A stretch of DNA of 64,000 nucleotides, taken from NCBI GenBank assembly GCA_020633235.1, contig JACKEA010000001.1:1302001-1366000 (forward strand), given 5' to 3'. The notes under the pieces were generated by a model, which was not told where the DNA came from, made no database searches, and was given only the letters and a program-made list of their open reading frames with translations. Below are positions 49,497 to 58,984 of the stretch, in pieces (the stretch's first letter is position 1; every line of letters starts with the position of its first letter). Origin of the DNA: Polyangiaceae bacterium. Its GTDB lineage: Bacteria > Myxococcota_A > Polyangia > Polyangiales > Polyangiaceae. The position numbers were made by a program, and so were the translations under genes.

Positions 49497-50260
49497 CCCA
49501 CGCGCTGATCACGGGAGCGGCGGGGGCCATCGGCGCCGCGCTGGCGGAAGCGTTCCGCGCGCGGCAGCCGGAGCTTCGGCTGTCGTTGGTGGACGTAAAT
49601 GAGGCGGGTGCGCGGCACGCGGCGGAGCGACTCGGCGGTGACGCCGCCGCATTCGGATGGGACCTCGCCGAGCCGGACGCGCTCGAAGATCGGCTACGGG
49701 AGCTCGTGAGCGATCGCGGCGCGGTGGACCTGCTGGTGAACTGCGCCGGCTTCATGGAGGTGCGCTCCTTCGCGGCGACGGACTGGGCGCTGGGAGCGCG
49801 CCTCTTGCGGGTGGACATGGAGAGCCCGCTTCGGCTGATGTCGCTGGTGGTGCCGTCGATGACGGCGGCGAAGCGCGGCACCGTCGTGAACGTGGCCAGC
49901 ATGGCGGGGGTGACGCCGCTCCGTGGCTGCGCCTACTACGGCGCCGCCAAGGCCGGATTCGCGATGGCGTCGGAGATCGCCCACCTCGAGCTCGCGCAGC
50001 GGGGCGTGCACGTGGTCACCGTGTACCCGGGCCCCGTGCGCTCCGCTCTCGAGAGCCGCGCCCGCGGCCAGTTTCGCCAGACCACGCTCGCGCGCTTCGC
50101 GCCGGCGGGGGACCCAGCGGCGCTGGCAGAGCGCGTGGTGGCGGCGTGCGAGCGCAAGCGCGCCCGCGTGGTGTACCCGCCGCTGTACGACCTCGCGAGT
50201 CGATTTCCGGGCATCGCCAGCGGCATCACGCGCGCGCTGAGCCCAATGCCGGCGCGCTAG
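49493..50260 (+). CDS. Short-chain dehydrogenase/reductase (SDR)
   Basis: 255 residues from GTG 49493, overlapping the upstream stop as GTGA. Classical SDR: ALITGAAGAIGAALAEAF (NAD(P)-binding GxxxGxG), LLVNCAGFM (NNAG variant), VVNVASMAGVTPLRGCAYYGAAKAG with catalytic Ser, Tyr and Lys (YxxxK), and VYPGPVRSA. The substrate is not predictable; with the TetR and lipid-like context a ketone or fatty alcohol is plausible. Ends just before the convergent membrane-subunit gene. Confidence 0.93.
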   Translation: MTHALITGAAGAIGAALAEAFRARQPELRLSLVDVNEAGARHAAERLGGDAAAFGWDLAEPDALEDRLRELVSDRGAVDLLVNCAGFMEVRSFAATDWALGARLLRVDMESPLRLMSLVVPSMTAAKRGTVVNVASMAGVTPLRGCAYYGAAKAGFAMASEIAHLELAQRGVHVVTVYPGPVRSALESRARGQFRQTTLARFAPAGDPAALAERVVAACERKRARVVYPPLYDLASRFPGIASGITRALSPMPAR

Positions 50261-51636
50261 GGATGGAGCTCCGCCGGCCGGGCGCGACTCAAGATGGTTT
50301 GGGCGGCGCGATCGCCGGCGTTGACCAGTGCCGTGGGGGATACGCCTTGCCACACGACCAACGCGAGGGGAACGAACAGGGCGACGCGCTCGCGCGGGAG
50401 GAGGTCGATCACGCGGCCGCGTTCTGGAGTGCCGTAGAAGACGCGGAAGAACGCCGTCAGGATGGTGATGCCGCTCAAGGCGGAGGCCACGAACATCAAG
50501 AGGCCCGATGACGGAAAGGCCCGCAGCACCGCGCGCAGCAAAAGATCGTTGCCGATGAAGCCGGCCATGCCCGGGAATCCGACCAGGCTCAGGCCCGAGA
50601 GTAGGAACACGAGGCCGAGTAGGGGGCTGCGCCGGTACAGGCCGTGGTGGCGTCGCAGTGAGAGCCGTCCGTAGCGCGCTTCGATGAGCCAGGCGGTGAG
50701 GCCGAGGCCCGTGAGCGCCATGCCCGCCGAGAGCCACGTGACGATGCCGCCGGTGAGGCCGTCGCCGTGGGGGCACTCGAGGCCCACCAGCACCAGGGCC
50801 GACTGGCTCATGGCCAGCCACGCGACGAGGCGGCGCAGATCCGTCTGCACCAGGGCGAGCCCGGCGGCGTACACCGCGGTGAGCAGCGACAGCGGACCGA
50901 GCAGGAACAGATGCTGCCCTAGCACGGCGGGCATCAACGGCAGCGCGATGCGCACCAGCGAGTAGGCGCCCAGCATGGGTGCGATCAAGAGCAGTGTGGG
51001 GCCGGTGGGCCGTGCGTCGAACACCGCCGGAAGCCAGGAGTGGAAGGGTAGCGTGGCCTTGCGGATCAGCACGGCCATGACGACCAGCGCGACGCCCAGG
51101 GCGTGGGGCCGCGCCACCGCCGACCACTCGAAGACGCTCCAATGCTCGCCGAGCGGGCGCGACGCGAGCAGTAGCGTGCCCGCCGTGAACGCCGCCGTGC
51201 TGGCCGCCGCGTAGAGCAGGAACGCGCGGAACACCGAGCGGTTGGCGTCGTCCGTGGCCAGCGCGTGAAGCACGGGCGCGTAGCTCAGCGCCCACAGCGC
51301 GACCAACAGCCGCACGTCGTTCACCGCGAAGGCGGCGAGCAAGAGGGACTCGTTCGCGAGCAGCCGCGCGAGCGCGGCGGGCCGCGCCCAGCGCTTGGGC
51401 GCGGCGAGCACGAGCATCCAGCACATGAGCGCGACGAACGGGAGGAGCAGCGCCGACACCGCGTCGAGCTCGAAAATGCCGAGACCCGCGCCGCCCAGCC
51501 GCGAAAGAGCCAGCGCGAGGACGACGATGGCGGACGTGACGGCCGTGGCGCCGGCTCGCGCGCGCTCGCTGCTTCGAGTGCGCCAGACGAACACCGACGC
51601 GAAGGCCGGCAAGAGCACGCACAGGGCGAGCATCAT
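50257..51636 (-). CDS. NuoM/MrpD-like proton-conducting membrane subunit of dab operon
   Basis: 459 residues from ATG 51636; the open frame upstream is antisense-like sequence of the neighbour. Around 13 membrane helices with the antiporter-type pattern of complex I subunits: LALWALSYAPVLHALATDD-like, VLIRKATLPFHSWLPAVFDARPTGPTLLLIAPMLGAYSLVRI (conserved Lys and His) and QTDLRRLVAWLAMSQSALVLVGLE. It overlaps the dabB-like gene by 4 bases. Its presence as a second antiporter-like subunit beside DabA and a NuoL-like DabB suggests a larger ion-coupled complex. Inner membrane. Confidence 0.85.
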   Translation of the reverse strand: MMLALCVLLPAFASVFVWRTRSSERARAGATAVTSAIVVLALALSRLGGAGLGIFELDAVSALLLPFVALMCWMLVLAAPKRWARPAALARLLANESLLLAAFAVNDVRLLVALWALSYAPVLHALATDDANRSVFRAFLLYAAASTAAFTAGTLLLASRPLGEHWSVFEWSAVARPHALGVALVVMAVLIRKATLPFHSWLPAVFDARPTGPTLLLIAPMLGAYSLVRIALPLMPAVLGQHLFLLGPLSLLTAVYAAGLALVQTDLRRLVAWLAMSQSALVLVGLECPHGDGLTGGIVTWLSAGMALTGLGLTAWLIEARYGRLSLRRHHGLYRRSPLLGLVFLLSGLSLVGFPGMAGFIGNDLLLRAVLRAFPSSGLLMFVASALSGITILTAFFRVFYGTPERGRVIDLLPRERVALFVPLALVVWQGVSPTALVNAGDRAAQTILSRARPAELHP

Positions 51637-52931
51637 GATCGCTTCCCTCCGAGCAGCCGGACCCAGGCGCGCTCGCGGCGATCCAACCAAAAGAAGACTC
51701 CGAGCACGGGCTTCACGATCACCACGCGGAGGAAGCTGTCGTGGTAGCCGCGCTCCAGGGCCAGGCGGTACAGCCACCGCTGTGCGCCTTCGGGAAGCAT
51801 CCGCTCGAGGTGCGTCCCGGTGCGCGCCAGATGACGGCCGACGGCGGCCTCCTGCTGATGGTGCTCGTGCAGGATCGATGGGGCTCGCAGAAACTGCAGC
51901 GTGCGCACCAGAGCGTGCCCGGAGAGATGGATCAGGGCGAAGTAGTGCCAGCCGAGACCGATCTCCACGAACACGAGGGCGACCTGCGTCATGGAGGCGT
52001 AGGCCAGGGCGCTCTTGACGTCGGTCTGCGCGCGGCCCACCAGCGTGGCGTGGATCGCGCTGCTGATGCCGACGACGAGCAGCGCTGCGCGGGCGACGGG
52101 GGCTTGCTCGAAGATGGGTGCGGCGCGCAGCAGCACGTAGGCACCCGCGTGCACCGAGAGGGCGCCGTAGAAGATGGCGCTGGAGGGGGTGGGGCCCTCC
52201 ATGGCGCGGGGGAGCCAGCCGGAAAATGGGATCTGCGCCGACTTGCCCATGGCGGCGAACACCAAGAGCAGACCGACGGCGGTGGCCTGCGGAGCAGACA
52301 AAGCGGCGACGCCTCCGGGCCAGGCGGTGGCGCTGGAGTATTCGCCGGTGCCGGACCAGTGATGCACCAAGATCGCGGCGAGCAAGAGCCCGACGTCGCA
52401 CACGCGGTACACGGCGAAGGTCCAGAGGCCGTGGGTGAGCGGTGCTTCGCGCTCGTAGAAGAACGCGACCAGCAGCGCAGAGGTGAGGCCCACCATCTCC
52501 CAACCGGCGTAGGCCACGTCGAAGCCGCCGGCGGTGCAGATCAGCAGCATGCCGCCGCCGAAAAGGCAGAGCAGCGTCATGAACCGCCGATGCCCTCGCT
52601 CGCGATGCAAGTAGCGCGTGGAGAACGCGCCGATGGTGCCGCACAAGAGGGTGGTGAGCAGCATGAACGGCGCCGACAGGCGATCGATCAAGAGCGTGAT
52701 CTCGAAGGCGTAGTCGCCGGTCGAAAACCAAGTGCCGAGGTGCGCGACCACGACGTGGCGTCCGGTCGACGCCATCAGCGTGATGATCGCGAGGGTTGCG
52801 AGCACACCGGAGCCGAAAGCGGCGCCCACCACGAAGCCGGTCACGCGCTCGGAGGTGCGGCGCAACAGGCCCAGCAGCGCGAACGCCAAGAGGGGCGCGA
52901 TGACGACCAGCATTGCGAGGCGCTCGATCAT
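51633..52931 (-). CDS. dabB: DabB-like NuoL-family membrane subunit
   Basis: 432 residues from ATG 52931, which overlaps the dabA stop (ATGA). NuoL/MrpA-like helices: IERLAMLVVIAPLLAFALLG, DRLSAPFMLLTTLLCGTIGAFSTRYLHRERGHRRF, FDVAYAGWEMVGLTSALLVAFFYER, GKSAQIPFSGWLPRAMEGPTPSSAIFYGALSVHAGAYVLLR (Lys and His of the proton channel), QTDVKSALAYASMTQVALVFVEIG. It is shorter than NuoL, as DabB proteins are. With DabA it would couple a cation gradient to CO2/bicarbonate capture. Confidence 0.88.
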   Translation of the reverse strand: MIERLAMLVVIAPLLAFALLGLLRRTSERVTGFVVGAAFGSGVLATLAIITLMASTGRHVVVAHLGTWFSTGDYAFEITLLIDRLSAPFMLLTTLLCGTIGAFSTRYLHRERGHRRFMTLLCLFGGGMLLICTAGGFDVAYAGWEMVGLTSALLVAFFYEREAPLTHGLWTFAVYRVCDVGLLLAAILVHHWSGTGEYSSATAWPGGVAALSAPQATAVGLLLVFAAMGKSAQIPFSGWLPRAMEGPTPSSAIFYGALSVHAGAYVLLRAAPIFEQAPVARAALLVVGISSAIHATLVGRAQTDVKSALAYASMTQVALVFVEIGLGWHYFALIHLSGHALVRTLQFLRAPSILHEHHQQEAAVGRHLARTGTHLERMLPEGAQRWLYRLALERGYHDSFLRVVIVKPVLGVFFWLDRRERAWVRLLGGKRS

Positions 52932-55660
52932 CGGGCCTCGATGCGCGCGGGGGCGAGGTGGTCCCTGCGTCCACGGAAGCGCTCTTCCGAGCTCGCGAAG
53001 ACGGGGAGCTCTCTTCGATCGGAGGAGTATGGAACGAAGTGACCGCCGTCGAGCAGATGGAGCTCTCGGGACTTTGGATCGAGGGTGGCTATGGTGAGCC
53101 ACTCGTTCTTGACCAGGCGCCACACCGCGGGCGTGGCCTGGGCCGCCTTCTGCACCGTCTCGCGCTCGGCTTCCACGATCGCCAGCAGACGCATGGGCTC
53201 GTGGATGTCCACCATTTGCCACGGCAGGCCGGTGCGGAGATCGCTGGCGTGGCCGTCCATCACTCCGACCAAGCCGGACACGTTGTGCGGGAGCTTGGTC
53301 CCGGCGCCGTACTTCTGCTGGTCGACGAAGGAGAAGTAGTACTCGAGGTTGATCCCTGCGCCGACCGGCACCACCGCGGCGAGCACCCGCTCGAGGATGG
53401 CGCCACTGGCGTCCTGCCCGGGATCGTAGGACATGAGGAACGCGCGGCGATCGAGGAACAGGCCGCGCACGGTCGCGCGGCGCCCGATGAAGCAGGTTGC
53501 GTTGGAAGCATGGCCGTACTCGGGACGCGGCTGCGCCAAGTCCTCCGCGCGGCCTTCCACGTGTCGGAGTGCCGCTTCCGGGCTCGAAGCGCTGGTCTCG
53601 AAGCGGCGGCTGCGCTCCAGGGCGTCGCGGCCTCGGGCCTCGTCCAGATCGCGGCGGGCTCTGGCTAGGCGGTCTCCAAGCGAAGCAGGCACGCAATCCA
53701 GGTCAAAGAGCTCGATGGCGTCGTCCGCGGTGTCGTGCACGCCCCCCACGAACCACGTCGATTCCGGAACGTGCACAGCGAGGCGGGCGCGCACGGAGGG
53801 ATCGTTCGCCATCTGCGCGAAGGCGCGCGCGTTGGGCCCGCCGCGGCCTCCGCCACAGGCGCCACAGTCGTGCGCGGACTCGTGCGGATTGTTCAGACTG
53901 TGCGAGCCGTGGCCCAACACGATCACCAGCGGCGCCAGCTCGGTGAGGCCCATGTCCCGCAGCTGGTCCTCGACGATGGTCGCTTGCTCTTCCAGCGAAA
54001 AGGCGGAGAGGTCCAGTCGTGTGTCCACCTTTGCCAAGGACACCGTGGACACGTTCTTGCGAAGAGACGCCGTTGCGCGAGGAAAGAGCACCCGCGCCAC
54101 GAGAGGCGCCGCCGACAAGAGCCCCAGTGCGCTGCTCCACAACGTGCCGCGAACGAAGGTGCGGGAACCGACGCTCGCCCCGCGCGCCAGACTGCCCAGT
54201 GCGCGGCGCTGCTTCATGCGCCGCTCCAAGCGGGTGGAGAGTCCCGGTAGGGGCAGCTCCTGAACGTGGTGGTCGGGGGTGATCGAAATCGGGCACAGCG
54301 GCCGCGCGTGAGCGTCGTCGATGCCCTGGTAGGCCATGGCCACGCCGAAGTATCCCGGCGCGCCGAAGGTCTCGACGTCCGGCGCGATTTCCTCCAGGTG
54401 GCGCCGCAGCGACTCCTCACGTTCGTCGATGCAGCAGACCACTTGGTAGTGGGGCTTCGGTGTGGGCGTGGGCTCGTGCGCCGCGAGCGCGTCCAAGATC
54501 TCTTCGCGGTAGTGTCGTTCGTAGGCGCGGTGGAAGAGCCTTCGGCGCGCTGTCTCGTCCAGCTGAGAGATCAGCCCGGCCAGCTGTTCGCGCTCCCGAG
54601 CGGAGAGGGATTGGAGCTTGGCGGCGCTCCAGCGCGCCGCTTTGGCCAAGCCGTAGAGTTGGTACGGACCCGACGCCAGCTCGCTCGGCGAAGCCTCGGC
54701 GGGCTCGCCGAAGCCGGCGCGCTCCACCTCGCGCTCGATGAGCAGCCGAACTGCGACGAAGTCGATCAATCGAGCTGGAGGCGCCTTCACCGGCGCGCGG
54801 TCGGGACGCAGCTCGAGCTGCCGAAACATTCCGCCCCACCCTGGCAGCGCCAGCAAGCGATCGGACAGGTAGTCGACCCAGTCCGCTTCGCGCACGCCGA
54901 GGTCGTCGAGGCAGTGGAGGACGACCTCCGCGGCGTCCGTGCCTTCGATCTCCGCGAAGCTCTTTCGGAGCGCTCGCATCCACGGCTCCGGCGGACCCCA
55001 CGGCTGGCGGAGAAGGCGCGCCGTGGCCGTGAGAAATCCCTCGTTGAGGCTCGGCATGCGCCAGTACGCCACGCCTTGATCGAGGAACGCGGCGCACAGG
55101 CGAATCAGGAGCGGGTGCACCCACGGCCCCGTGGCGCCGCCCCTAGCCAGGGATGCCGTCGGCACCGGGGTCGGCGCCTGCCACGCATCCTGCGCTGCGG
55201 CCCACAGGTCCGCCAGCTCGCGGCCTTCCGCGAGGGACCACTCGAAGGCGCTCGCTCGCGGCTCCTCGTCCACGTCGAGGAGCAGGTGGAGCGCGATGGC
55301 GTGCCGCGTGAGCCCGCCAGCCACGATTTCGTCGGAGCCGAGCTCGCGCGTCACGTCGTCCCGTGTGATGCGCCCGCGCAGGAGCTCTGCGCGGAACGCT
55401 TCCAATGACCAGTACGGTTCCGCTCCGTAGCGCCGCGCCGCCTCCTCCACCCCCAGCTCGAAGGGCAGCCGCTCGTAGGCGTGCAGCGTGTTGTGATGGA
55501 CGAAGATCCCGATCGGACCTTGCGCCGGCAGAACCTCCGCCGAGTGCTCGAGCGCCGATTCAAGCCGTTTCTGCCGCGCCCGCGCGTCCGAGTGAGAGAG
55601 AGAACGATCGGGCAAGGCCTTCTTGGCGCGGAAGCTAGCGCCCTGAGCCCTGCTGCTCAA
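52928..55660 (-). CDS. dabA: Inorganic carbon uptake protein DabA (DUF2309)
   Basis: 910 residues; TTG 55660 is the first possible start in this frame and the true start could be somewhat later, before LESALEHSAEVLPAQGPIGIFVHHNTLHAYE, which is the conserved N-terminus. The carbonic-anhydrase-like zinc site is complete: CCIDEREESLRRHLE (Cys 410, Asp 412) and VIVLGHGSHSLNNPHESAHDCGACGG (His 584, Cys 599). The His-to-Cys distance of 15 equals that described for Halothiobacillus DabA. It works with DabB as an energy-coupled, unidirectional CO2 hydration/bicarbonate accumulation system. First gene of a three-gene overlapping operon. Confidence 0.95.
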   Translation of the reverse strand: MSSRAQGASFRAKKALPDRSLSHSDARARQKRLESALEHSAEVLPAQGPIGIFVHHNTLHAYERLPFELGVEEAARRYGAEPYWSLEAFRAELLRGRITRDDVTRELGSDEIVAGGLTRHAIALHLLLDVDEEPRASAFEWSLAEGRELADLWAAAQDAWQAPTPVPTASLARGGATGPWVHPLLIRLCAAFLDQGVAYWRMPSLNEGFLTATARLLRQPWGPPEPWMRALRKSFAEIEGTDAAEVVLHCLDDLGVREADWVDYLSDRLLALPGWGGMFRQLELRPDRAPVKAPPARLIDFVAVRLLIEREVERAGFGEPAEASPSELASGPYQLYGLAKAARWSAAKLQSLSAREREQLAGLISQLDETARRRLFHRAYERHYREEILDALAAHEPTPTPKPHYQVVCCIDEREESLRRHLEEIAPDVETFGAPGYFGVAMAYQGIDDAHARPLCPISITPDHHVQELPLPGLSTRLERRMKQRRALGSLARGASVGSRTFVRGTLWSSALGLLSAAPLVARVLFPRATASLRKNVSTVSLAKVDTRLDLSAFSLEEQATIVEDQLRDMGLTELAPLVIVLGHGSHSLNNPHESAHDCGACGGGRGGPNARAFAQMANDPSVRARLAVHVPESTWFVGGVHDTADDAIELFDLDCVPASLGDRLARARRDLDEARGRDALERSRRFETSASSPEAALRHVEGRAEDLAQPRPEYGHASNATCFIGRRATVRGLFLDRRAFLMSYDPGQDASGAILERVLAAVVPVGAGINLEYYFSFVDQQKYGAGTKLPHNVSGLVGVMDGHASDLRTGLPWQMVDIHEPMRLLAIVEAERETVQKAAQATPAVWRLVKNEWLTIATLDPKSRELHLLDGGHFVPYSSDRRELPVFASSEERFRGRRDHLAPARIEAR

Positions 55661-55853
55661 GTCGATTGTTGCCGGGTCGTCGGTGGAGGGTCAACGGACG
55701 GCCCAAGACATTCCGTGCCGAGCGCGCTAGGCGCTCGCGAGCGCTAGTCTGTCCTCACCTGCTCCGCCTCGTGAACACCCACACTACGTCGCTTGGGTAC
55801 GGCAAGATCGAGCGAGCGCTCCAGAATGATGCCTGAGCATCATCGGATCGGGG

Positions 55854-56768
55854 CTAGTCATGGCAACACCGAATTCCCGTCATGTAGGGTGGCTGGTCAG
55901 GGAGCTGCTGGTTGGGAGTGATCGAGAGATACCCGGCACAAGCTGGTTTCGAGAGGGGTAACGATGTAGGCGAGTCGATCGAACCGCCGACCGCCTTGCA
56001 CGGATCACAGCTGTCTATCCAATCCCAGGCGCCCGTCGCCATGTCGAACAGGCCGGGGAGCGGGCCCGCACATTCAGGGTTGCCAACCGGGACCACGGTC
56101 AGGGACGTGGCGCATTTGTCGGAATAGACCTGACCGTAGGGGAACGCTAGTGTGCCTCCGAGGCTGCAGGCATTGAATCGTTCGCTCACGTTCGGATCGG
56201 CATACTCATTTCCCACGAGCGTGCCGCCGCCGATCCTGCCGCACAAACGCTTGCCAGCCCATTCGCAGTACGCTTTCGCGTCGCAGTAGTCGACGCAAAG
56301 CATCGGGTAGTCGGATGGAGTGGCATCGAAGCCGCCAGGCCAGCAGTCTTCGCGAATCCACTGTTTGTTTGCATCCTTGCATGAACCGGTTTGCGCGGCG
56401 GAGGGGTCCGGGTTCGCTGCCACGAACGCGGCGTAGTGCTCGCGAGTTGCCTCAGTTGCATCTATGCAGTAGGAGCCGCCGGCCGGGGCGCTCACCTCTA
56501 CCATTGGCGGCCCCGGGAGATTAGTTGGGCACGCGGTGTTCGCTCCGGTGCCGCCGCCCCCGGATTGACCACCGGTACCAGAGCCTCCGCAGTTGCAGAC
56601 TCCCCACGCGCGGTTTGCATCACACAGTTGGCCGCCTTTGCACGCTGCCGGTCCTACGCACTCTCTGGTCTGGCCGGGCTCGCATCCTTCGCTGGCACCA
56701 CTGTCGGATTGGCCGCACGAGATGACCAAGAAGGCAGCGACAAGACCCCAACTTCCGCTCGGCTTCAT
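55854..56768 (-). CDS. Lipoprotein with formylglycine-generating-enzyme-like (FGE-sulfatase) domain
   Basis: 304 residues from ATG 56768 (MKPSGSWGLVAAFLVISC, lipobox VISC); the frame is open upstream without need. A short Cys-containing segment (CEPGQTRECVGPAACKGGQLCD) and Gly linker precede the FGE fold: YCIDATEATREHYAAFV, YPMLCVDYCDAKAYCEWAGKRLCGRIGGG and LPGLFDMATGAWDWIDSCDPC. In typical members the last reads SGNVWEW; it is degenerate here. Such myxobacterial lipoproteins are usually not sulfatase activators but have unknown roles. The gene lies 17 bases downstream of a small ORF. Confidence 0.85.
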   Translation of the reverse strand: MKPSGSWGLVAAFLVISCGQSDSGASEGCEPGQTRECVGPAACKGGQLCDANRAWGVCNCGGSGTGGQSGGGGTGANTACPTNLPGPPMVEVSAPAGGSYCIDATEATREHYAAFVAANPDPSAAQTGSCKDANKQWIREDCWPGGFDATPSDYPMLCVDYCDAKAYCEWAGKRLCGRIGGGTLVGNEYADPNVSERFNACSLGGTLAFPYGQVYSDKCATSLTVVPVGNPECAGPLPGLFDMATGAWDWIDSCDPCKAVGGSIDSPTSLPLSKPACAGYLSITPNQQLPDQPPYMTGIRCCHD

Positions 56769-56785
56769 TGAACGTCTCGCGCGCA

Positions 56786-57097
56786 TCAGAACGACCATGC
56801 GCCTTCTTGGGCGTTTCCGCCGATTGCTGCCGCCGCGGGTAGCAGGGCATCGATGGACGCGCCGCGGAGTGAGGTCACCTTGCATCCGCCCTTGCCCGCG
56901 CATGCACGGACCGCGGCTCCCGAGTCAGAAGCGAGAAGCTCTGCGCTGGTCAACAAGACATCCTCCATTCCCGAGGGACCAGCACGCTCGAGCGGGTTCA
57001 CCTTGCCCCTCGTGGACAGCTCGTCGTCATCCACGAAGAGCACGCCAACCCCATCTGATTCCCCGTGTCCCGTTTCCACTTTGCCGCTGACTAGCAT
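56786..57097 (-). CDS. Hypothetical small protein or gene fragment
   Basis: 103 residues from ATG 57097 (MLVSGKVETGHGESDGVGVLFVDDDELSTRGKV …), ending IGGNAQEGAWSF. No signal or domain recognised, and it looks like the C-terminal piece of a longer protein. Co-directional with the FGE lipoprotein, 17 bases upstream. Confidence 0.4.
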   Translation of the reverse strand: MLVSGKVETGHGESDGVGVLFVDDDELSTRGKVNPLERAGPSGMEDVLLTSAELLASDSGAAVRACAGKGGCKVTSLRGASIDALLPAAAAIGGNAQEGAWSF

Positions 57098-57127
57098 ACC
57101 CCATGTGGCGGCTCCGCGAGCTGGCAT

Positions 57128-57518
57128 CCATCAAGGCTCATGACGGCTCGTAACCGGTGCCTGAGCCGCCGCTTGGCGGAGACGATGCTGCTGGCCGAAC
57201 CCGTAGAGGAGTTACCTCACGCACCGGCACGTATTCCTGCGACCGCATCTGTCGCAGGGATGGTCGCATGTGCTTGGAATTGCAGAGATCGGATCTGGCC
57301 TCGCCGTTCCATTTCCTGCCGTCAACACCAGAATCTTTCCCAATCTTGGCACGTAGGGAACCACCAACCACTCCACCCGCCGAGCGCACACGAGACAGCT
57401 GGCGACGGATTCACCGAGGAGGGGACGGGGCCCGAAATGCTGGGGAGAGCCGCACTAGCCATCTACTCATCCCCGGGCGCTTCTTGTTTCTCTCATGCGC
57501 CACCGGTCTCCGATGCGC
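57128..57518. other. Intergenic region; nothing recognised
   Basis: About 390 bases of lower-GC sequence between two minus-strand genes. Short frames exist but none has a start, composition or motif that I can support. Confidence 0.5.
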
Positions 57519-58274
57519 CTAGCGCGTGGCAATAGGTCCTCGCGGAAACAGCAAGGCCCGCGCTGCCTCGGTCGCCGGATTCTCGTCGTCAAACGGCCGG
57601 TCAGAAAGAGTCACCTTGGTCAACGCACCAACCTGCTCACACGTGAACTTGGCACACAGATCAGTCCGGCTTGCGCCTGTCGCGTCCCAAAACTCCGCGG
57701 GCAGCCACATGATGTGCCCAATCGCTTCCATGAGCCCCAACCCGGGCGCTCGCCGCCCGGGATTGGCGCTAACGTCCACACGGCGCACCTGGAAGTCGTC
57801 GTCCCAGACGAGCTTCATGCTATCCGTGCTTCGATTGTTCCTTTCGAAGGTGTCGGTGAAAGTTACGTTTTGCCAGTAGTCGTACTCACCGTCATACGCC
57901 CGCGCGTAGACCAGGCGTCCCGCCGTCTCCAGTTCGCCCACCCACACGTCCATTTCCTCCGCCCGAAGTGATTGCAGAAACTCAGTGGTGAAACAGTCCG
58001 CGCCTCCTGGCGCTGGGGCGTGATGGACTCGAACGCGCTCCCCGAACACGCGGTAGATGTCCTTGGACGCCAAGGCCTTGGCCACTCTATCTGCGGAAAT
58101 AGGCCGACGTCCGTCCACGGAATAGTGGGGTTCTGCGACGCCGAGCCTGCGAAGAACCGCAAGTGCGCGGCACCAGATTTCGATCTCGTCGGTTGAACCG
58201 TCCACGAATACCAGATCGATGTTGATCGCTGTCACTCGCCAGGTTTGATGAGCGGTTTTTGGTTCAGGAATCAC
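57519..58274 (-). CDS. Hypothetical protein
   Basis: 251 residues from GTG 58274, whose first base directly follows the stop of the upstream small gene. Soluble, mixed alpha/beta, lower GC than the core genes: DLVFVDGSTDEIEIWCRALAVLRRLGVAEPHYSVDGRRPI, EEMDVWVGELETAGRLVYARAYDGEYDYWQNVTFTDTF and IGHIMWLPAEFWD. The size and composition recall immunity-type orphans but I cannot assign a family. Confidence 0.75.
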   Translation of the reverse strand: MIPEPKTAHQTWRVTAINIDLVFVDGSTDEIEIWCRALAVLRRLGVAEPHYSVDGRRPISADRVAKALASKDIYRVFGERVRVHHAPAPGGADCFTTEFLQSLRAEEMDVWVGELETAGRLVYARAYDGEYDYWQNVTFTDTFERNNRSTDSMKLVWDDDFQVRRVDVSANPGRRAPGLGLMEAIGHIMWLPAEFWDATGASRTDLCAKFTCEQVGALTKVTLSDRPFDDENPATEAARALLFPRGPIATR

Positions 58275-58463
58275 CTAGCACCATCGCCCTTCGTCGCAGC
58301 GTAGGTAACCTCGTGTCGTGAGTGCGTGTTGGATGGCGAGACGCCGCGCACGATGCGCGATGTCTCGGTGGTCGACGAGCTCCCGCTCGAGTCGAGCGGC
58401 GAGCGAGTCGACTTCGGCGCGCAGTGCAGCGCGATTTTCCTGAATTGTGGCTTCTGTCGCCAT
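58275..58463 (-). CDS. Small coiled-coil-like hypothetical protein
   Basis: 62 residues: MATEATIQENRAALRAEVDSLAARLERELVDHRDIAHRARRLAIQHALTTRGYLRCDEGRWC. Heptad-like helix for most of its length. Its TAG is immediately followed by the GTG of the next gene, which argues for a real translated pair. Confidence 0.6.
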   Translation of the reverse strand: MATEATIQENRAALRAEVDSLAARLERELVDHRDIAHRARRLAIQHALTTRGYLRCDEGRWC

Positions 58464-58528
58464 GCCTCCCCGGCCGTCGTGCCTCCCAGTGTACGCCGTT
58501 GCCAGAGGTCGTTCAACGCGTGCTTCAT

Positions 58529-58984
58529 GGCGCCGAGGACGTCGTCATCGACGTCGTCGGGCCCTACTCCGACACCGTCGAGCCACTCTCGATGTTCGCG
58601 GTTCTGACGTTCGACGGCGGAGCGATGCTCAGCATCGTCTCGTGCGCAAGCCTTCGCGGATGCGCGGCAATGGATTGCCGCCGCTTCTTGGCGCGATGCT
58701 CTTGCTTGGAGTGCGGCTGTTGGCGCACACGCGCTGCCTCGCCGCTGCCTTCACCGCTGGCTCAAACCGCGATCGACACTCCGAACACCTCCGACTCATG
58801 CACGCCCAGGTGCAACGCCTCGCGCCACGCCTCAATCCCACCCCAGAACTTCCTGGAGGGCTCGGACGGACCGGGTGGATCACCAACGCGCCCTGACCCC
58901 AGTCCGGCAGCGCTTCACTTCGTGCCTGGCGCCTGGAGCACGAAGCGCCGACTCACGGATCACCCGTAGGGCGACGTTGACGTG
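58529..58984. other. Region with possible gene remnant; no intact gene
   Basis: About 450 bases. A minus-strand stretch near 58690-58800 reads CMSRRCSECRSRFEPAVKAAARQRVC, resembling a zinc-knuckle segment of small transposon-borne proteins, but without a convincing start or end. Confidence 0.4.

Noticed and set aside
50257..53696. Complex I (nuo) genes
   Set aside because: Only NuoL- and NuoM-like subunits are present, and they overlap dabA, so the operon fits inorganic-carbon uptake.
56853..57535. Plus-strand open frames in the gap between the FGE lipoprotein and the 251-residue gene
   Set aside because: Composition is not protein-like, starts are poor, and they overlap better-supported minus-strand frames.
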